Shown: positions 17,996-27,036 of the stretch, one piece after another | Position numbering within the stretch: position 1 is the stretch's first letter | Layout: the number at the start of each line of letters is the position of its first letter | Notes under the pieces: generated by a model | What the model was told of the DNA's origin: nothing | Databases searched by the model: none | What the model saw: only the letters and a program-made list of their open reading frames with translations | Source: Acidobacteriota bacterium | GTDB taxonomy: Bacteria; Acidobacteriota; Blastocatellia; Pyrinomonadales; Pyrinomonadaceae | NCBI GenBank assembly: GCA_019639175.1 | Contig: JAHBSK010000005.1 | Span: forward strand, 275,850 to 339,849 | Length of the DNA: 64,000 nucleotides | Reading direction: 5' to 3' | Position numbers and translations under genes: made by a program

Positions 17996-18991
17996 ATGCA
18001 AAGTCGCATTGCTCTACTAATTCTGGCCTTGATAACAATGCTGTCAGTTGTGACCGCTCAGGAAGATAACAGTTGGATGGCCTGGAAGAATGACATCGGT
18101 AATACCCGATGGCTGATGTATCATCTGGAAAAAAGCGATGTTGAAATACTAAAGGAAAAATGGAATGCGGTCGGACAATCGCTTGAGAAAAATCAGACCG
18201 AGTATTCAGGAAGCTATATCATACCGGCATATATGAGCGGATATTTTTTCCGCTGGTCAAAAGAGGCCGGATACGTATTTGTTCGTTTTTTCGATGTCGA
18301 GCATCCGTGTTATTTCAGCTTCGGCGATGTTGAGCTAACCGGATCGGTCATTCGATTTATTCATAAAGGTGAATCATCAAGTTCCGCTTGCCCGCCATCC
18401 AGTTCCGGCCGCCCTGCAGAAGAATGGATTCCGGCGCTTGGCGGACAATACTTAGTCCCGCGGTCTGAATTGAAAGAATTTATTGATTATTACAGTGGAT
18501 TCAATGACTTTAACGGCCATCTAAGAAAACCTGATGATAAAATTCCTTTCCCGATCTTTTGGGGTAAAACGGATGAAAACCAACCAAAATTTATATTGCC
18601 GGATGACTTTTCAAGTTTCATTAAAAGCCCACTGAACGGAGAGATAATCTCTGTCGGAAAAACGAGGACAAGAAGATCAAAGATATTCGTGTTCGGTAGC
18701 GACAAAGCAGAAACGATTACTTCGGTGACGATAGATCTCGGGCGTAAACATGGGCTGAAAACCAAACAGGAATTTATACTTTTGACCGATGACGACGGAA
18801 CATCAGAAACATTGATAGTAACAAGCGTAGGACAGTCTCATTCCAAAGGAGTGGTCGTGCGAACGATAAACGACAAAGGTAAAGAAGGTTTTCTCGAATG
18901 GGACAATGAATCAGATGCTTTCGTGCCAAAACCGTTTACCAAGCTCCGCCCGGGCATCAAGATCACGACCAGCCCGCTTTCTAAAATTTAG
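17996..18991 (+). CDS. Exported protein of unknown function, paralogue 1
   Basis: I do not recognise this 331-residue protein. It has a clear signal peptide (ALLILALITMLSVVTAQ). The mature part contains paired aromatic-rich segments (MAWKNDIGNTRWLMYHL, SGSYIIPAYMSGYFF), a conserved GGQYLVPRSELKEFIDYYSG block, and a C-terminal domain with ITIDLGRKHGLKTKQEF followed by ETLIVTSVGQSHSKGVV. The latter resembles small beta-barrel domains seen in flagellar FlgT-like C-termini, a weak comparison. The next gene is a divergent tandem paralogue with the same order of blocks. The two probably arose by duplication and are co-transcribed. Confidence 0.7.
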   Translation: MQSRIALLILALITMLSVVTAQEDNSWMAWKNDIGNTRWLMYHLEKSDVEILKEKWNAVGQSLEKNQTEYSGSYIIPAYMSGYFFRWSKEAGYVFVRFFDVEHPCYFSFGDVELTGSVIRFIHKGESSSSACPPSSSGRPAEEWIPALGGQYLVPRSELKEFIDYYSGFNDFNGHLRKPDDKIPFPIFWGKTDENQPKFILPDDFSSFIKSPLNGEIISVGKTRTRRSKIFVFGSDKAETITSVTIDLGRKHGLKTKQEFILLTDDDGTSETLIVTSVGQSHSKGVVVRTINDKGKEGFLEWDNESDAFVPKPFTKLRPGIKITTSPLSKI

Positions 18992-19055
18992 CGTCGCATT
19001 GATTAATGAAATAAACCACTTAGAAACAACAAAGTGCTGCGACTGATTTTTCATT

Positions 19056-20042
19056 ATGAAATGTCTAAAACCATCATTACTTAACAGCATCGCTCTTATC
19101 CTGGCATTGTCAGCCGCCGTGTTCTGTCAGGACGAGCCTAAAGCAGTTTCTTTCGACGAGGAAAGCAACTGGTATAAAGAGATCGGAAAGGGAGATAATT
19201 GGTATTCCAGATTCGATTTTACGAGATATACTGAAGAGGATATTCTCGCGGCAAAGTCAAAATACTCTCGAATCGCAGAAAACCTATCCAAAGACGAATG
19301 GAGTGGCTACTACATACAAAACCGCATGCTTGGAGTTGAAGAATTGACATGGGGAAATGAAACCGGTTATGTAAGAACCTATATCTATCACACACTGGTA
19401 TTTATCGACTACGGAAAGGCTATATCTAAACAAGACAGCATTGCATTTATCTCAGAGAAACCTGTACTTTCACCTCGAAGACCCGTTTCTATGCCGAACC
19501 TTATAAAGGTCAAATTCGGCGATTCGCATTTCCTTGTTCCTCAAAAATATCTTCTTGATTTTGCTGAGCGTGCCGCAGGTCTAAAAAATCTTCACGGGGA
19601 AAATGATTATTACTGGATAAAGGAACCCGATGCCGCAAAAAAGGTCTTTGGCTTGCCTGTTTATCCAAAACAATTTGCCCATCTTGTTCGACAGCCTATA
19701 AATATGAAGATCACTGCAGTGGGTAAAGCGAGCCTGCATCAAAACAGATTTGATGACGGTGAAGTATATTCCGAAGAACTGCACCGGCCCATTACATTCG
19801 ATTCAGGCAGGAACAAAGGAGTCAAAGTGGGAATGTATTTCTTTGTAGATGACTTGGGAGAATGGGTAGAGATAACAAATGTAGGACAAAAACAGTCAGT
19901 TGGTGTTTTGCTCCGATATATTATTAATTCGACTCAAGAAGAATGTTGGGAAGATGAAGAAAAACGGGAAGGTGAGAGGCCTTGTCGGGAAATTAAAATC
20001 GGAATGGCCGCTAGAACCCTTAGCCGGGAATTCAATTTGTGA
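19056..20042 (+). CDS. Exported protein of unknown function, paralogue 2
   Basis: The 328-residue product has a signal peptide (NSIALILALSAAVFCQ) in which the terminal cysteine raises the possibility of a lipoprotein. It follows the preceding gene in block order: NWYSRFDFTRYTEEDILAAKSKY matches the first block, SGYYIQNRMLGVEELTW the second, HFLVPQKYLLDFAERAAG the third, and the C-terminal FDSGRNKGVKVGMYF...VGQKQSVGVLLRYI the last. Identity by eye is low outside these blocks. Gap to the upstream gene is 64 bases. No family assigned. Confidence 0.7.
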   Translation: MKCLKPSLLNSIALILALSAAVFCQDEPKAVSFDEESNWYKEIGKGDNWYSRFDFTRYTEEDILAAKSKYSRIAENLSKDEWSGYYIQNRMLGVEELTWGNETGYVRTYIYHTLVFIDYGKAISKQDSIAFISEKPVLSPRRPVSMPNLIKVKFGDSHFLVPQKYLLDFAERAAGLKNLHGENDYYWIKEPDAAKKVFGLPVYPKQFAHLVRQPINMKITAVGKASLHQNRFDDGEVYSEELHRPITFDSGRNKGVKVGMYFFVDDLGEWVEITNVGQKQSVGVLLRYIINSTQEECWEDEEKREGERPCREIKIGMAARTLSREFNL

Positions 20043-20053
20043 AACATGCTCTA

Positions 20054-20075
20054 CCGATAGCGATCGGGCTATCGC
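20054..20075. repeat. GATAGCGATCGGG hairpin at a convergent gene end
   Basis: CGATAG and CTATCG pair around CGATCGGG. The core GATAGCGATCGGG differs at one base from a segment inside mutS2 (about 16468-16480), so it appears to be a dispersed repeat. No U-run follows, so termination is not assured. Confidence 0.45.
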
Positions 20076-20455
20076 ACGCCGCGGGTTACATTGAACGCAT
20101 CGGCAAGTTTTAGGACCAATATTCCATCCTTGCCCATCTCCGGTTCGTTGAAAACAACCGTGCTTTCCACCGAGATACCGAAATGCATACAGAACGAGCT
20201 TGCGGATATGACATGATAATTTGAGTTCTTTTTTACCTTTACCGGAAATGCGTTCTTTTTTGTCGGGTCAGTTGCTTTCAGCCCTATCAGCCTGCGGTTG
20301 GCATCAAACAAAAGTTCCACTGCCGCTGCCGAACCAAGCGCGGCGTGTGCCTTTTTGTTCAGTAAGAGCGTGTGTTTTTTGCTTAGTGTTATGCGAATTT
20401 TCTCCTTGCTGTATCCGTGCGGGCTTCCCTGAAATGTCGTCCAATATTTGATCAT
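20069..20455 (-). CDS. Hypothetical protein
   Basis: The product has 128 residues from ATG 20455, preferred because GAGAGG lies 9 bases upstream; in-frame ATGs at 20464 and 20518 are alternatives. It is small, basic and strand-rich: IRITLSKKHTLLLNKKAHAALGSAAAVELLFDANRRLIGLKAT reads like two beta hairpins and then a beta-strand-rich second half ending DGILVLKLADAFN. A resemblance to AbrB-like DNA-binding modules (nKKAhaALG) is possible but not established. No signal peptide. It converges on paralogue 2. Confidence 0.55.
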   Translation of the reverse strand: MIKYWTTFQGSPHGYSKEKIRITLSKKHTLLLNKKAHAALGSAAAVELLFDANRRLIGLKATDPTKKNAFPVKVKKNSNYHVISASSFCMHFGISVESTVVFNEPEMGKDGILVLKLADAFNVTRGVR

Positions 20456-21015
20456 CTGTTTCATCCTCTCATCAATTCTGAAACGATTGTTGCATATTTG
20501 AAACATATTTGCAAGCATAAAATTCCAGGATCCCCGCTTTTTTATCGGCTTGGCTCAGCAGCTTTCCTACCGGTCCCGGCGTCGCTTCATTTAAGACGTT
20601 CATGGACAACCGGCACCGCAAATGACAACTCAGCCGCTTTGGTCAAATATCCGTCGATGTTAACGGCGACCTCAGTGTCAAAAAAGAGAACGCCGACAAA
20701 TATCTGACGCGGCCGCCCACACTCGTTTCGCAAACGACGATAACCAAGACATCAAAGCGGAAAATCGCCTCCAACACCGTCTAAAACGGTCAGGAAAATG
20801 CCTGAAATGGTCAGGAAATAGGTCCGTTTGGTCAGGAATTTTGCGATTTGGTCAGGAATTTCGTAATTTGGTCAGGTAAAAACATCGGCGAAGACATTTT
20901 CGCACTCGGGCTGTTGTCCAAAACTGATCTTGACCCCGAATTTCCTCATTTTCCACTCCCTCTTAGAGAAACTCGCCGGAGAGTTGTAATATATCTTCAC
21001 AGCCTTTTTGCAACC
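20456..21015. other. Non-coding interval upstream of dnaG
   Basis: No intact gene was found in this 560-bp stretch. On the minus strand around 20595-20710, a short run reading FVGVLFFDTEVAVNIDG followed by TKAAELSFAVPVVHERLK could be the remnant of a decayed gene, as it lacks a start and shifts frame upstream. The right half holds the phased GGTCAGG array. Weak -10-like TAATAT lies at 20987-20992. Confidence 0.5.
20788..20876 (+). repeat. Five phased GGTCAGG direct repeats (iteron-like) upstream of dnaG
   Basis: GGTCAGG begins at 20788, 20809, 20830, 20850 and 20870, that is at intervals of 21, 21, 20 and 20 bp, close to two helical turns. Copies 2-4 extend to GGTCAGGAA, and copies 3 and 4 share GGTCAGGAATTT. 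All face dnaG. Phasing suggests binding sites on one DNA face. Confidence 0.75.
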
Positions 21016-22863
21016 GTGCTTTACGACCAGTATTTCATTGATGACCTGAGGGAACGTGCCGATCTGGTGCGGCTTATCGAGCCGTATGCTCCGTTGAAGA
21101 AAAAAGGGGCGAACTGGATGGGCAACTGCCCTTTTCATCAGGAAAAAACGCCGTCTTTTTCGGTAAATCCCGCGAAAGGTTTTTACAAATGTTTCGGCTG
21201 CGGCAAGGGCGGCAACGCCTTTACGTTCGTGATGGAAATGGAAGGGCTGAACTTCCCCGAAGCCGTCCGCCGCATCGCGGAAATGAACGGCGTTCCGCTG
21301 CCAGAACCCATTGACGACGGCCAATATACCGCGCGAAAACAACAGAAAGAAGAACAGAAAAAGCTTTCCGAACAGGTTATAGAACTCAACCGCCTGGCGT
21401 TGGAATTTTGGGAAAAAGAACTGCAGGGCAAAAATGCAAAGGCCGCTGCGGCACGCGAATATCTTTCGCAACGCGGCATTTCTGAAGATGTGCAAAAACA
21501 ATTTCGGATCGGTTTCGCTCCCGATTCATGGGACGCACTGCTCACACATTTGAAAACATCAGGCGCTGATGAAAAACTGATCGAACAGAGCGGGCTTGTG
21601 TCTGTAAATGAAGAAAAGGAAAGGGTTTTTGATCGTTTTCGCAACCGCATCATCTTCCCTGTTCTGGATGTGAACGGCGCTCCGGTCGCTTTCGGCGCCC
21701 GTGCGATGGGCGACGACCAGCCGAAATATCTCAACTCGCCCGAAACTCCGGCATACGTCAAAGGGCAGCATCTTTACGGGCTTTTTAATTCCAGAGATGC
21801 CATCAGGCAAAAGAAATTCGTCATTTTGGTCGAAGGCTATCTTGACCTCATCGCGCTTTATCAGTTCGGCGTCACGAATGTCGCCGCCAGCCTCGGAACG
21901 GCGTTCACACCGGAACAGGCAAAGCTTTTGGGCCGCTTTACCAAACGCGTCGTCATAAATTACGACGGCGATCCTGCCGGCATCAAGGCCGCCCGACGCG
22001 CCATCGAACAGCTTTTGCCGCAGGATCTGGAGATAAAGGTGCTTGTCCTGCCCGGCGGCCAGGACCCTGACGATTTTATCCGCGCGAACGGCACTGATGG
22101 CTACAATGATGCTCGCGGAAAGGCTCTGCCATTTCTCAATTTCAGCCTCGAGTCTTCAATGTCGGAGCGGAATTTTTCCAACCCGAAACAACGTGCCGAA
22201 GCCATCGAAGAGGTCATTCCCGTCATCGCCGCGATAAAGAATCCGATACAAAAACGCCAGAGTTTTGACGACGCAATGGTGTTCTATCGGGTCGATGACG
22301 ACGGCATAAAACGCGACCTCTGGCACACGGTAAAAAATGGCCGCTCCGCCGAAACCGGCACGATAAAACAACAGGTCAGCCGCGTGGCACGCGCCCGTTT
22401 GACCGTCGCCGAACAGCAACTGCTCGAACTCGTCGTTTACGATACGGAACTGCGTGAAAAGGTGCTGGAAATACTGGAAGAACCCGATCACGAAAACCTT
22501 GCAACGGCGGAAATATTCCGGGCAATGTACATCGCCGCAGAGAACGGCCACGACCTGACCGCCGAATTTCTCTTAAACGCCGCAGGTGACGATCCCGTCT
22601 TGCAGGATCTTGTGCCTTTGCTCATGATGGTCGAACCAAAACGCGCCGAGGGCGAGGTGATCGACGAGGTTTTTCATCAGGCCGAAAACTGCATTTTGAC
22701 GCTCCGTTCAATGGCAATCACCAACCGCATTTCGGACATCGCCAGAGAACTTGCCGCTGCAGAACAGGCCGGTGACGGTGCCCTCGCCTCGCAGTTGGTC
22801 GCCGAACAGCTAGATCTGGCAAGAATGAAGCATACTCTGCTTACAAAGATCAAAGAAATCTGA
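21016..22863 (+). CDS. dnaG: DNA primase DnaG
   Basis: DnaG makes RNA primers for replication. GTG 21016 gives 615 residues and places the CHC2 zinc ligands at Cys38, His41, Cys59 and Cys62, two residues from the E. coli numbering; the first residues YFIDDLRERADLVRLIEPY fit the family. The frame opens earlier (TTG 20848), but that would start inside the phased repeat array and add 56 unrelated residues. The TOPRIM core shows VEGYLDLIAL and the INYDGDPAG acidic motif, followed by a helical C-terminal DnaB-binding region. rpoD follows 120 bases downstream, as in the macromolecular-synthesis operon, but rpsU is absent. No Shine-Dalgarno site is clear. Confidence 0.95.
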   Translation: MLYDQYFIDDLRERADLVRLIEPYAPLKKKGANWMGNCPFHQEKTPSFSVNPAKGFYKCFGCGKGGNAFTFVMEMEGLNFPEAVRRIAEMNGVPLPEPIDDGQYTARKQQKEEQKKLSEQVIELNRLALEFWEKELQGKNAKAAAAREYLSQRGISEDVQKQFRIGFAPDSWDALLTHLKTSGADEKLIEQSGLVSVNEEKERVFDRFRNRIIFPVLDVNGAPVAFGARAMGDDQPKYLNSPETPAYVKGQHLYGLFNSRDAIRQKKFVILVEGYLDLIALYQFGVTNVAASLGTAFTPEQAKLLGRFTKRVVINYDGDPAGIKAARRAIEQLLPQDLEIKVLVLPGGQDPDDFIRANGTDGYNDARGKALPFLNFSLESSMSERNFSNPKQRAEAIEEVIPVIAAIKNPIQKRQSFDDAMVFYRVDDDGIKRDLWHTVKNGRSAETGTIKQQVSRVARARLTVAEQQLLELVVYDTELREKVLEILEEPDHENLATAEIFRAMYIAAENGHDLTAEFLLNAAGDDPVLQDLVPLLMMVEPKRAEGEVIDEVFHQAENCILTLRSMAITNRISDIARELAAAEQAGDGALASQLVAEQLDLARMKHTLLTKIKEI

Positions 22864-22937
22864 TAAACTTGATTGTTTACGCGATGATGTACCGGCCTGA
22901 ACATTTTGGCCGCAAAAAACGTATCATAATATGTTAG

Positions 22938-22965
22938 TTAACAACGGTTTAGCGGTAAATATAAT
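22938..22965 (+). promoter_or_regulatory. Strong sigma-70 promoter of rpoD, near-leaderless
   Basis: TTAACA (22938-22943) and a perfect TATAAT (22960-22965) are 16 bp apart. The expected start near 22972 leaves about 12 bases before the rpoD ATG. It would uncouple rpoD from dnaG and suits autoregulation by the housekeeping sigma factor. Confidence 0.65.
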
Positions 22966-22983
22966 CTAAATCGTTACTTTAAT

Positions 22984-24708
<1,725 letters not shown>

Positions 24709-24723
24709 GCACTTGATATGCAG

Positions 24724-24759
24724 AAAAAAAGACGGTCATTTTCTGATCGTCTTTTTTTA
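24724..24759. terminator. Bidirectional terminator after rpoD
   Basis: AAAAAAAGACGGTCA pairs with TGATCGTCTTTTTTT around a short TTTTC loop, with one mismatch. U-runs on both strands suit the convergent rpoD and the minus-strand lipoprotein gene. Confidence 0.8.
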
Positions 24760-24827
24760 TTACCTGCAAGAAATTAAATTTTCAAAAACCCAGTCAAACC
24801 TCATAAATAATAGTGCCGTTATATCTA

Positions 24828-25490
24828 TTATTCAATTATCGGTCCAAATGTGGACTTTTTCCAACTCTTTCCAATTACTACCCTTCCTTCCGGTTGAGTT
24901 TCAGAGGTTGCTGCGACCGAATAACCATTTTTCTCAAATTTCAAGATCAGGAACGTGGCCTTCACGCCTCCTCCGGCCTGCAAAAACGCTATGTCCTTCC
25001 AGCCATTTTGTTTAGAAGTCAAGACTAAGATCGGAGTCCATCCTCCCCAGTCAGACACGAAGATGCGTTCTATGTCTGAATCTTGTGATTTCAACACGAC
25101 CAACTGACCGCCGCTCGTACCTGCCCAACTTGACTCCCAGATAATCAATTCTTCGATCCCATCGTCGTTCAGATCAACCTCGTTATATGTAATCTTGAAA
25201 GGATTATAGTCTGTCTCATGCATCTCCCATTCTGGAGCAGTAAGGTCACAAAGTAGTCGCTCCTGGTCTCTCGATTCGTTGCAAAACACCTCTTTTCCAA
25301 GAGATCCGGTCTCTGACTGCGTTTTACCTCCGTCAGTCACCGGTGGTTTAGTTTGAGTAGGAATCGTCCCATCAGTTTGACGCCCATCGGTCGCAATGTC
25401 CGCAGTCATCAAACCACAGCCTAAACCTAAACTAAGAATAACGGTGAAAGCTAAAAATGTACCTATCTTCATTTGTCTCTTATCGAGCAT
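24828..25490 (-). CDS. Putative lipoprotein of unknown function
   Basis: The 220-residue product has an N-terminal hydrophobic segment ending SLGLGCG, a lipobox-like site, so it is probably a lipid-anchored periplasmic protein. A Thr/Gly/Pro-rich linker follows, then a beta-rich domain with EVDLNDDGIEELIIWE, a DxNxDG calcium-binding-like or FG-GAP-like motif, and further strands (GWKDIAFLQAGGGVKATFLIL). GGAGG lies 11 bases before ATG 25490; ATG 25472 would also preserve the signal. It is the last gene of the long minus-strand block, 40 bases after cca. Function unknown. Confidence 0.65.
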   Translation of the reverse strand: MLDKRQMKIGTFLAFTVILSLGLGCGLMTADIATDGRQTDGTIPTQTKPPVTDGGKTQSETGSLGKEVFCNESRDQERLLCDLTAPEWEMHETDYNPFKITYNEVDLNDDGIEELIIWESSWAGTSGGQLVVLKSQDSDIERIFVSDWGGWTPILVLTSKQNGWKDIAFLQAGGGVKATFLILKFEKNGYSVAATSETQPEGRVVIGKSWKKSTFGPIIE

Positions 25491-25530
25491 TGGTAAAGAA
25501 GCCTCCTTTCATCATTCGCATAGTCATATC

Positions 25531-26976
25531 TTACATCAGTTTCCTAGATTCTGTGATAGCAGATTCAATATCAACGATCTTCCCGTCCAATTGCATTTCG
25601 TAAACTGCATCAAGGATGCGTTTGAAATCGGGGCCGGGTTTTAGGCCGAGTTCGATAAGATGGCGGCCCATCAATATTGGCTCAGGAGCTTTTTTCTCAA
25701 TGTTCAATTCGCGGACGCGTTCGATGAACCATTCCTGAGCTTCCGAGCCAAACACCATCTTACTGCGGTCGCTGTCAGGATATCGCCCTAGCGAATCTGC
25801 CTTTGCGACGCGATAGAGCAGATCGGGTTCTACCTTGCGGGCGACGCGGCGAAAAGCTCCGTCGCCGACCGGACTTTTTTCCTCGTTCTTGTAAAATTCG
25901 CCCGGCTTCAGGTGAAAACGGACAAGCTGAACGACCTGTTCGCGAACGTCAAAACCATTCAACGTAGAAATGCCGAGCGTGTCCAAAAGCGACAGCGTTG
26001 GTTCGACACCGGCTTCGTCGTGGCCGCGAGAGCGCCATCTGCCTTCGAGAAATTCGGTCGTCGGCGGCTTGCCAAGATCATGGCACAATGCTCCGAGCAT
26101 CACCGTCACCTGTCGTTCATACGGCAGGTCGTCGATCAGCCGACGGGCTTCGTCAACGACCATCATCGTATGAACATCAACATCGCCTTCGGGATGCCAT
26201 TCCGGTTCCTGCGGCACACCGACCAGAGCTTTCAGCTCAGGAAATATCTGATCGACGACGCCAAGATCATAGAGCCATTTGATACCTTTGCTCCCGGGTT
26301 TTTCCGACTTGAGCAGCATTTTTTCGATCTCGCCCCAGATGCGTTCTTTGGGCAGATCGGTTACGTCGATGGTTTTGCAAAGCTCGACCGTTTCGGCGTG
26401 AATACCAAAATCGAGCCGAGCCGCAAACTGTGCGGCACGCAGAACGCGCAGGCTGTCTTCGGCAAAGGTTGCGTCGGAAACATGCCGCAGCAATTTTCTT
26501 TCGATGTCTTCCCTGCCGTTAAAAGGATCAATGATCTCGCCTGTCAACGGGTCTTTTAAGATCGCATTGATCGTAAAATCCCGCCGCGAACACGCTTCTT
26601 CAAAAGACATATCAGGGTCGCCTTCGACAACAAAACCCCGATGCCCACGAGCCACTTTTCTTTCCCGCCTCGGCAAACTGACATCCAGATCATTCCCCAG
26701 CTTATAGACCGCAAACGCCTCGCCGACCACCTTTAGCGATGCGGGTCGCGGATCAGTCTCGTGTCTCTCGTCTCCTGTCTCCTGGCTTTTTAGAGATGCG
26801 GCAAAATCGGTCAGTATATCTTTCAACCTCTCCGGCTCGATTCCATAAACCTCAACATCCCAGTCCTTCGGCTCCACGCCCATCAGCTCATCACGAACAC
26901 ACCCGCCAACAAGCATCGCCCGCCCGCCGTTAGAACGGATGAGTTCAGCCAACGTTGTGATACGGCGATCGTTCAT
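25531..26976 (-). CDS. cca: CCA-adding enzyme / poly(A) polymerase-family nucleotidyltransferase with HD domain
   Basis: The 481-residue product has the class II tRNA nucleotidyltransferase head: VGGCVRDELMG, then the catalytic DWD in PKDWDVEVYG, CSRRDFTINAI and EDSLRVLRAAQFAARLDF (tRNA CCA addition). An HD phosphohydrolase domain follows (LGALCHDLGKP, then HDEAG). ATG 26976 is used; a TTG at 26985 is possible. At about residues 62-76 an insert, encoded by tandem GAGACAGGAGAC-like units, interrupts the head between strands. Whether the enzyme is a CCA-adding enzyme or a poly(A) polymerase cannot be decided by eye. It follows glyS, consistent with a tRNA-related group. Confidence 0.85.
   Translation of the reverse strand: MNDRRITTLAELIRSNGGRAMLVGGCVRDELMGVEPKDWDVEVYGIEPERLKDILTDFAASLKSQETGDERHETDPRPASLKVVGEAFAVYKLGNDLDVSLPRRERKVARGHRGFVVEGDPDMSFEEACSRRDFTINAILKDPLTGEIIDPFNGREDIERKLLRHVSDATFAEDSLRVLRAAQFAARLDFGIHAETVELCKTIDVTDLPKERIWGEIEKMLLKSEKPGSKGIKWLYDLGVVDQIFPELKALVGVPQEPEWHPEGDVDVHTMMVVDEARRLIDDLPYERQVTVMLGALCHDLGKPPTTEFLEGRWRSRGHDEAGVEPTLSLLDTLGISTLNGFDVREQVVQLVRFHLKPGEFYKNEEKSPVGDGAFRRVARKVEPDLLYRVAKADSLGRYPDSDRSKMVFGSEAQEWFIERVRELNIEKKAPEPILMGRHLIELGLKPGPDFKRILDAVYEMQLDGKIVDIESAITESRKLM
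26748..26792. repeat. GAGACAGGAGAC-type tandem units inside cca
   Basis: On the minus strand the units are AGGAGACAGGAGACGAGAGA followed by CACGAGACTGATCCGCG. They are translated as QETGDERHETD. This is the same style of degenerate short-unit repeat as in the spacers. Confidence 0.7.
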
Positions 26977-26985
26977 AAAAAGCAA

Positions 26986-27014
26986 AAAGCTGACAGCTAC
27001 CTGCCATCAGCTAA
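26986..27014. repeat. Small inverted repeat, cca-glyS spacer
   Basis: AGCTGA and TCAGCT flank CAGCTACCTGCCA; the internal CAGCT repeats the arm. A minimal version of the spacer elements seen in the ribosomal block. Confidence 0.45.
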
Positions 27015-27036
27015 TTATTCATACTATACCATCAGA

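Noticed and set aside
20788..20876. Possible CRISPR array
   Set aside because: The repeat is seven to twelve bases and spacers are too short and similar; no cas genes are near.
20848..21015. Upstream start for dnaG at TTG 20848
   Set aside because: Starts inside the GGTCAGG array and adds 56 residues unlike DnaG; the GTG at 21016 puts zinc ligands at family positions.
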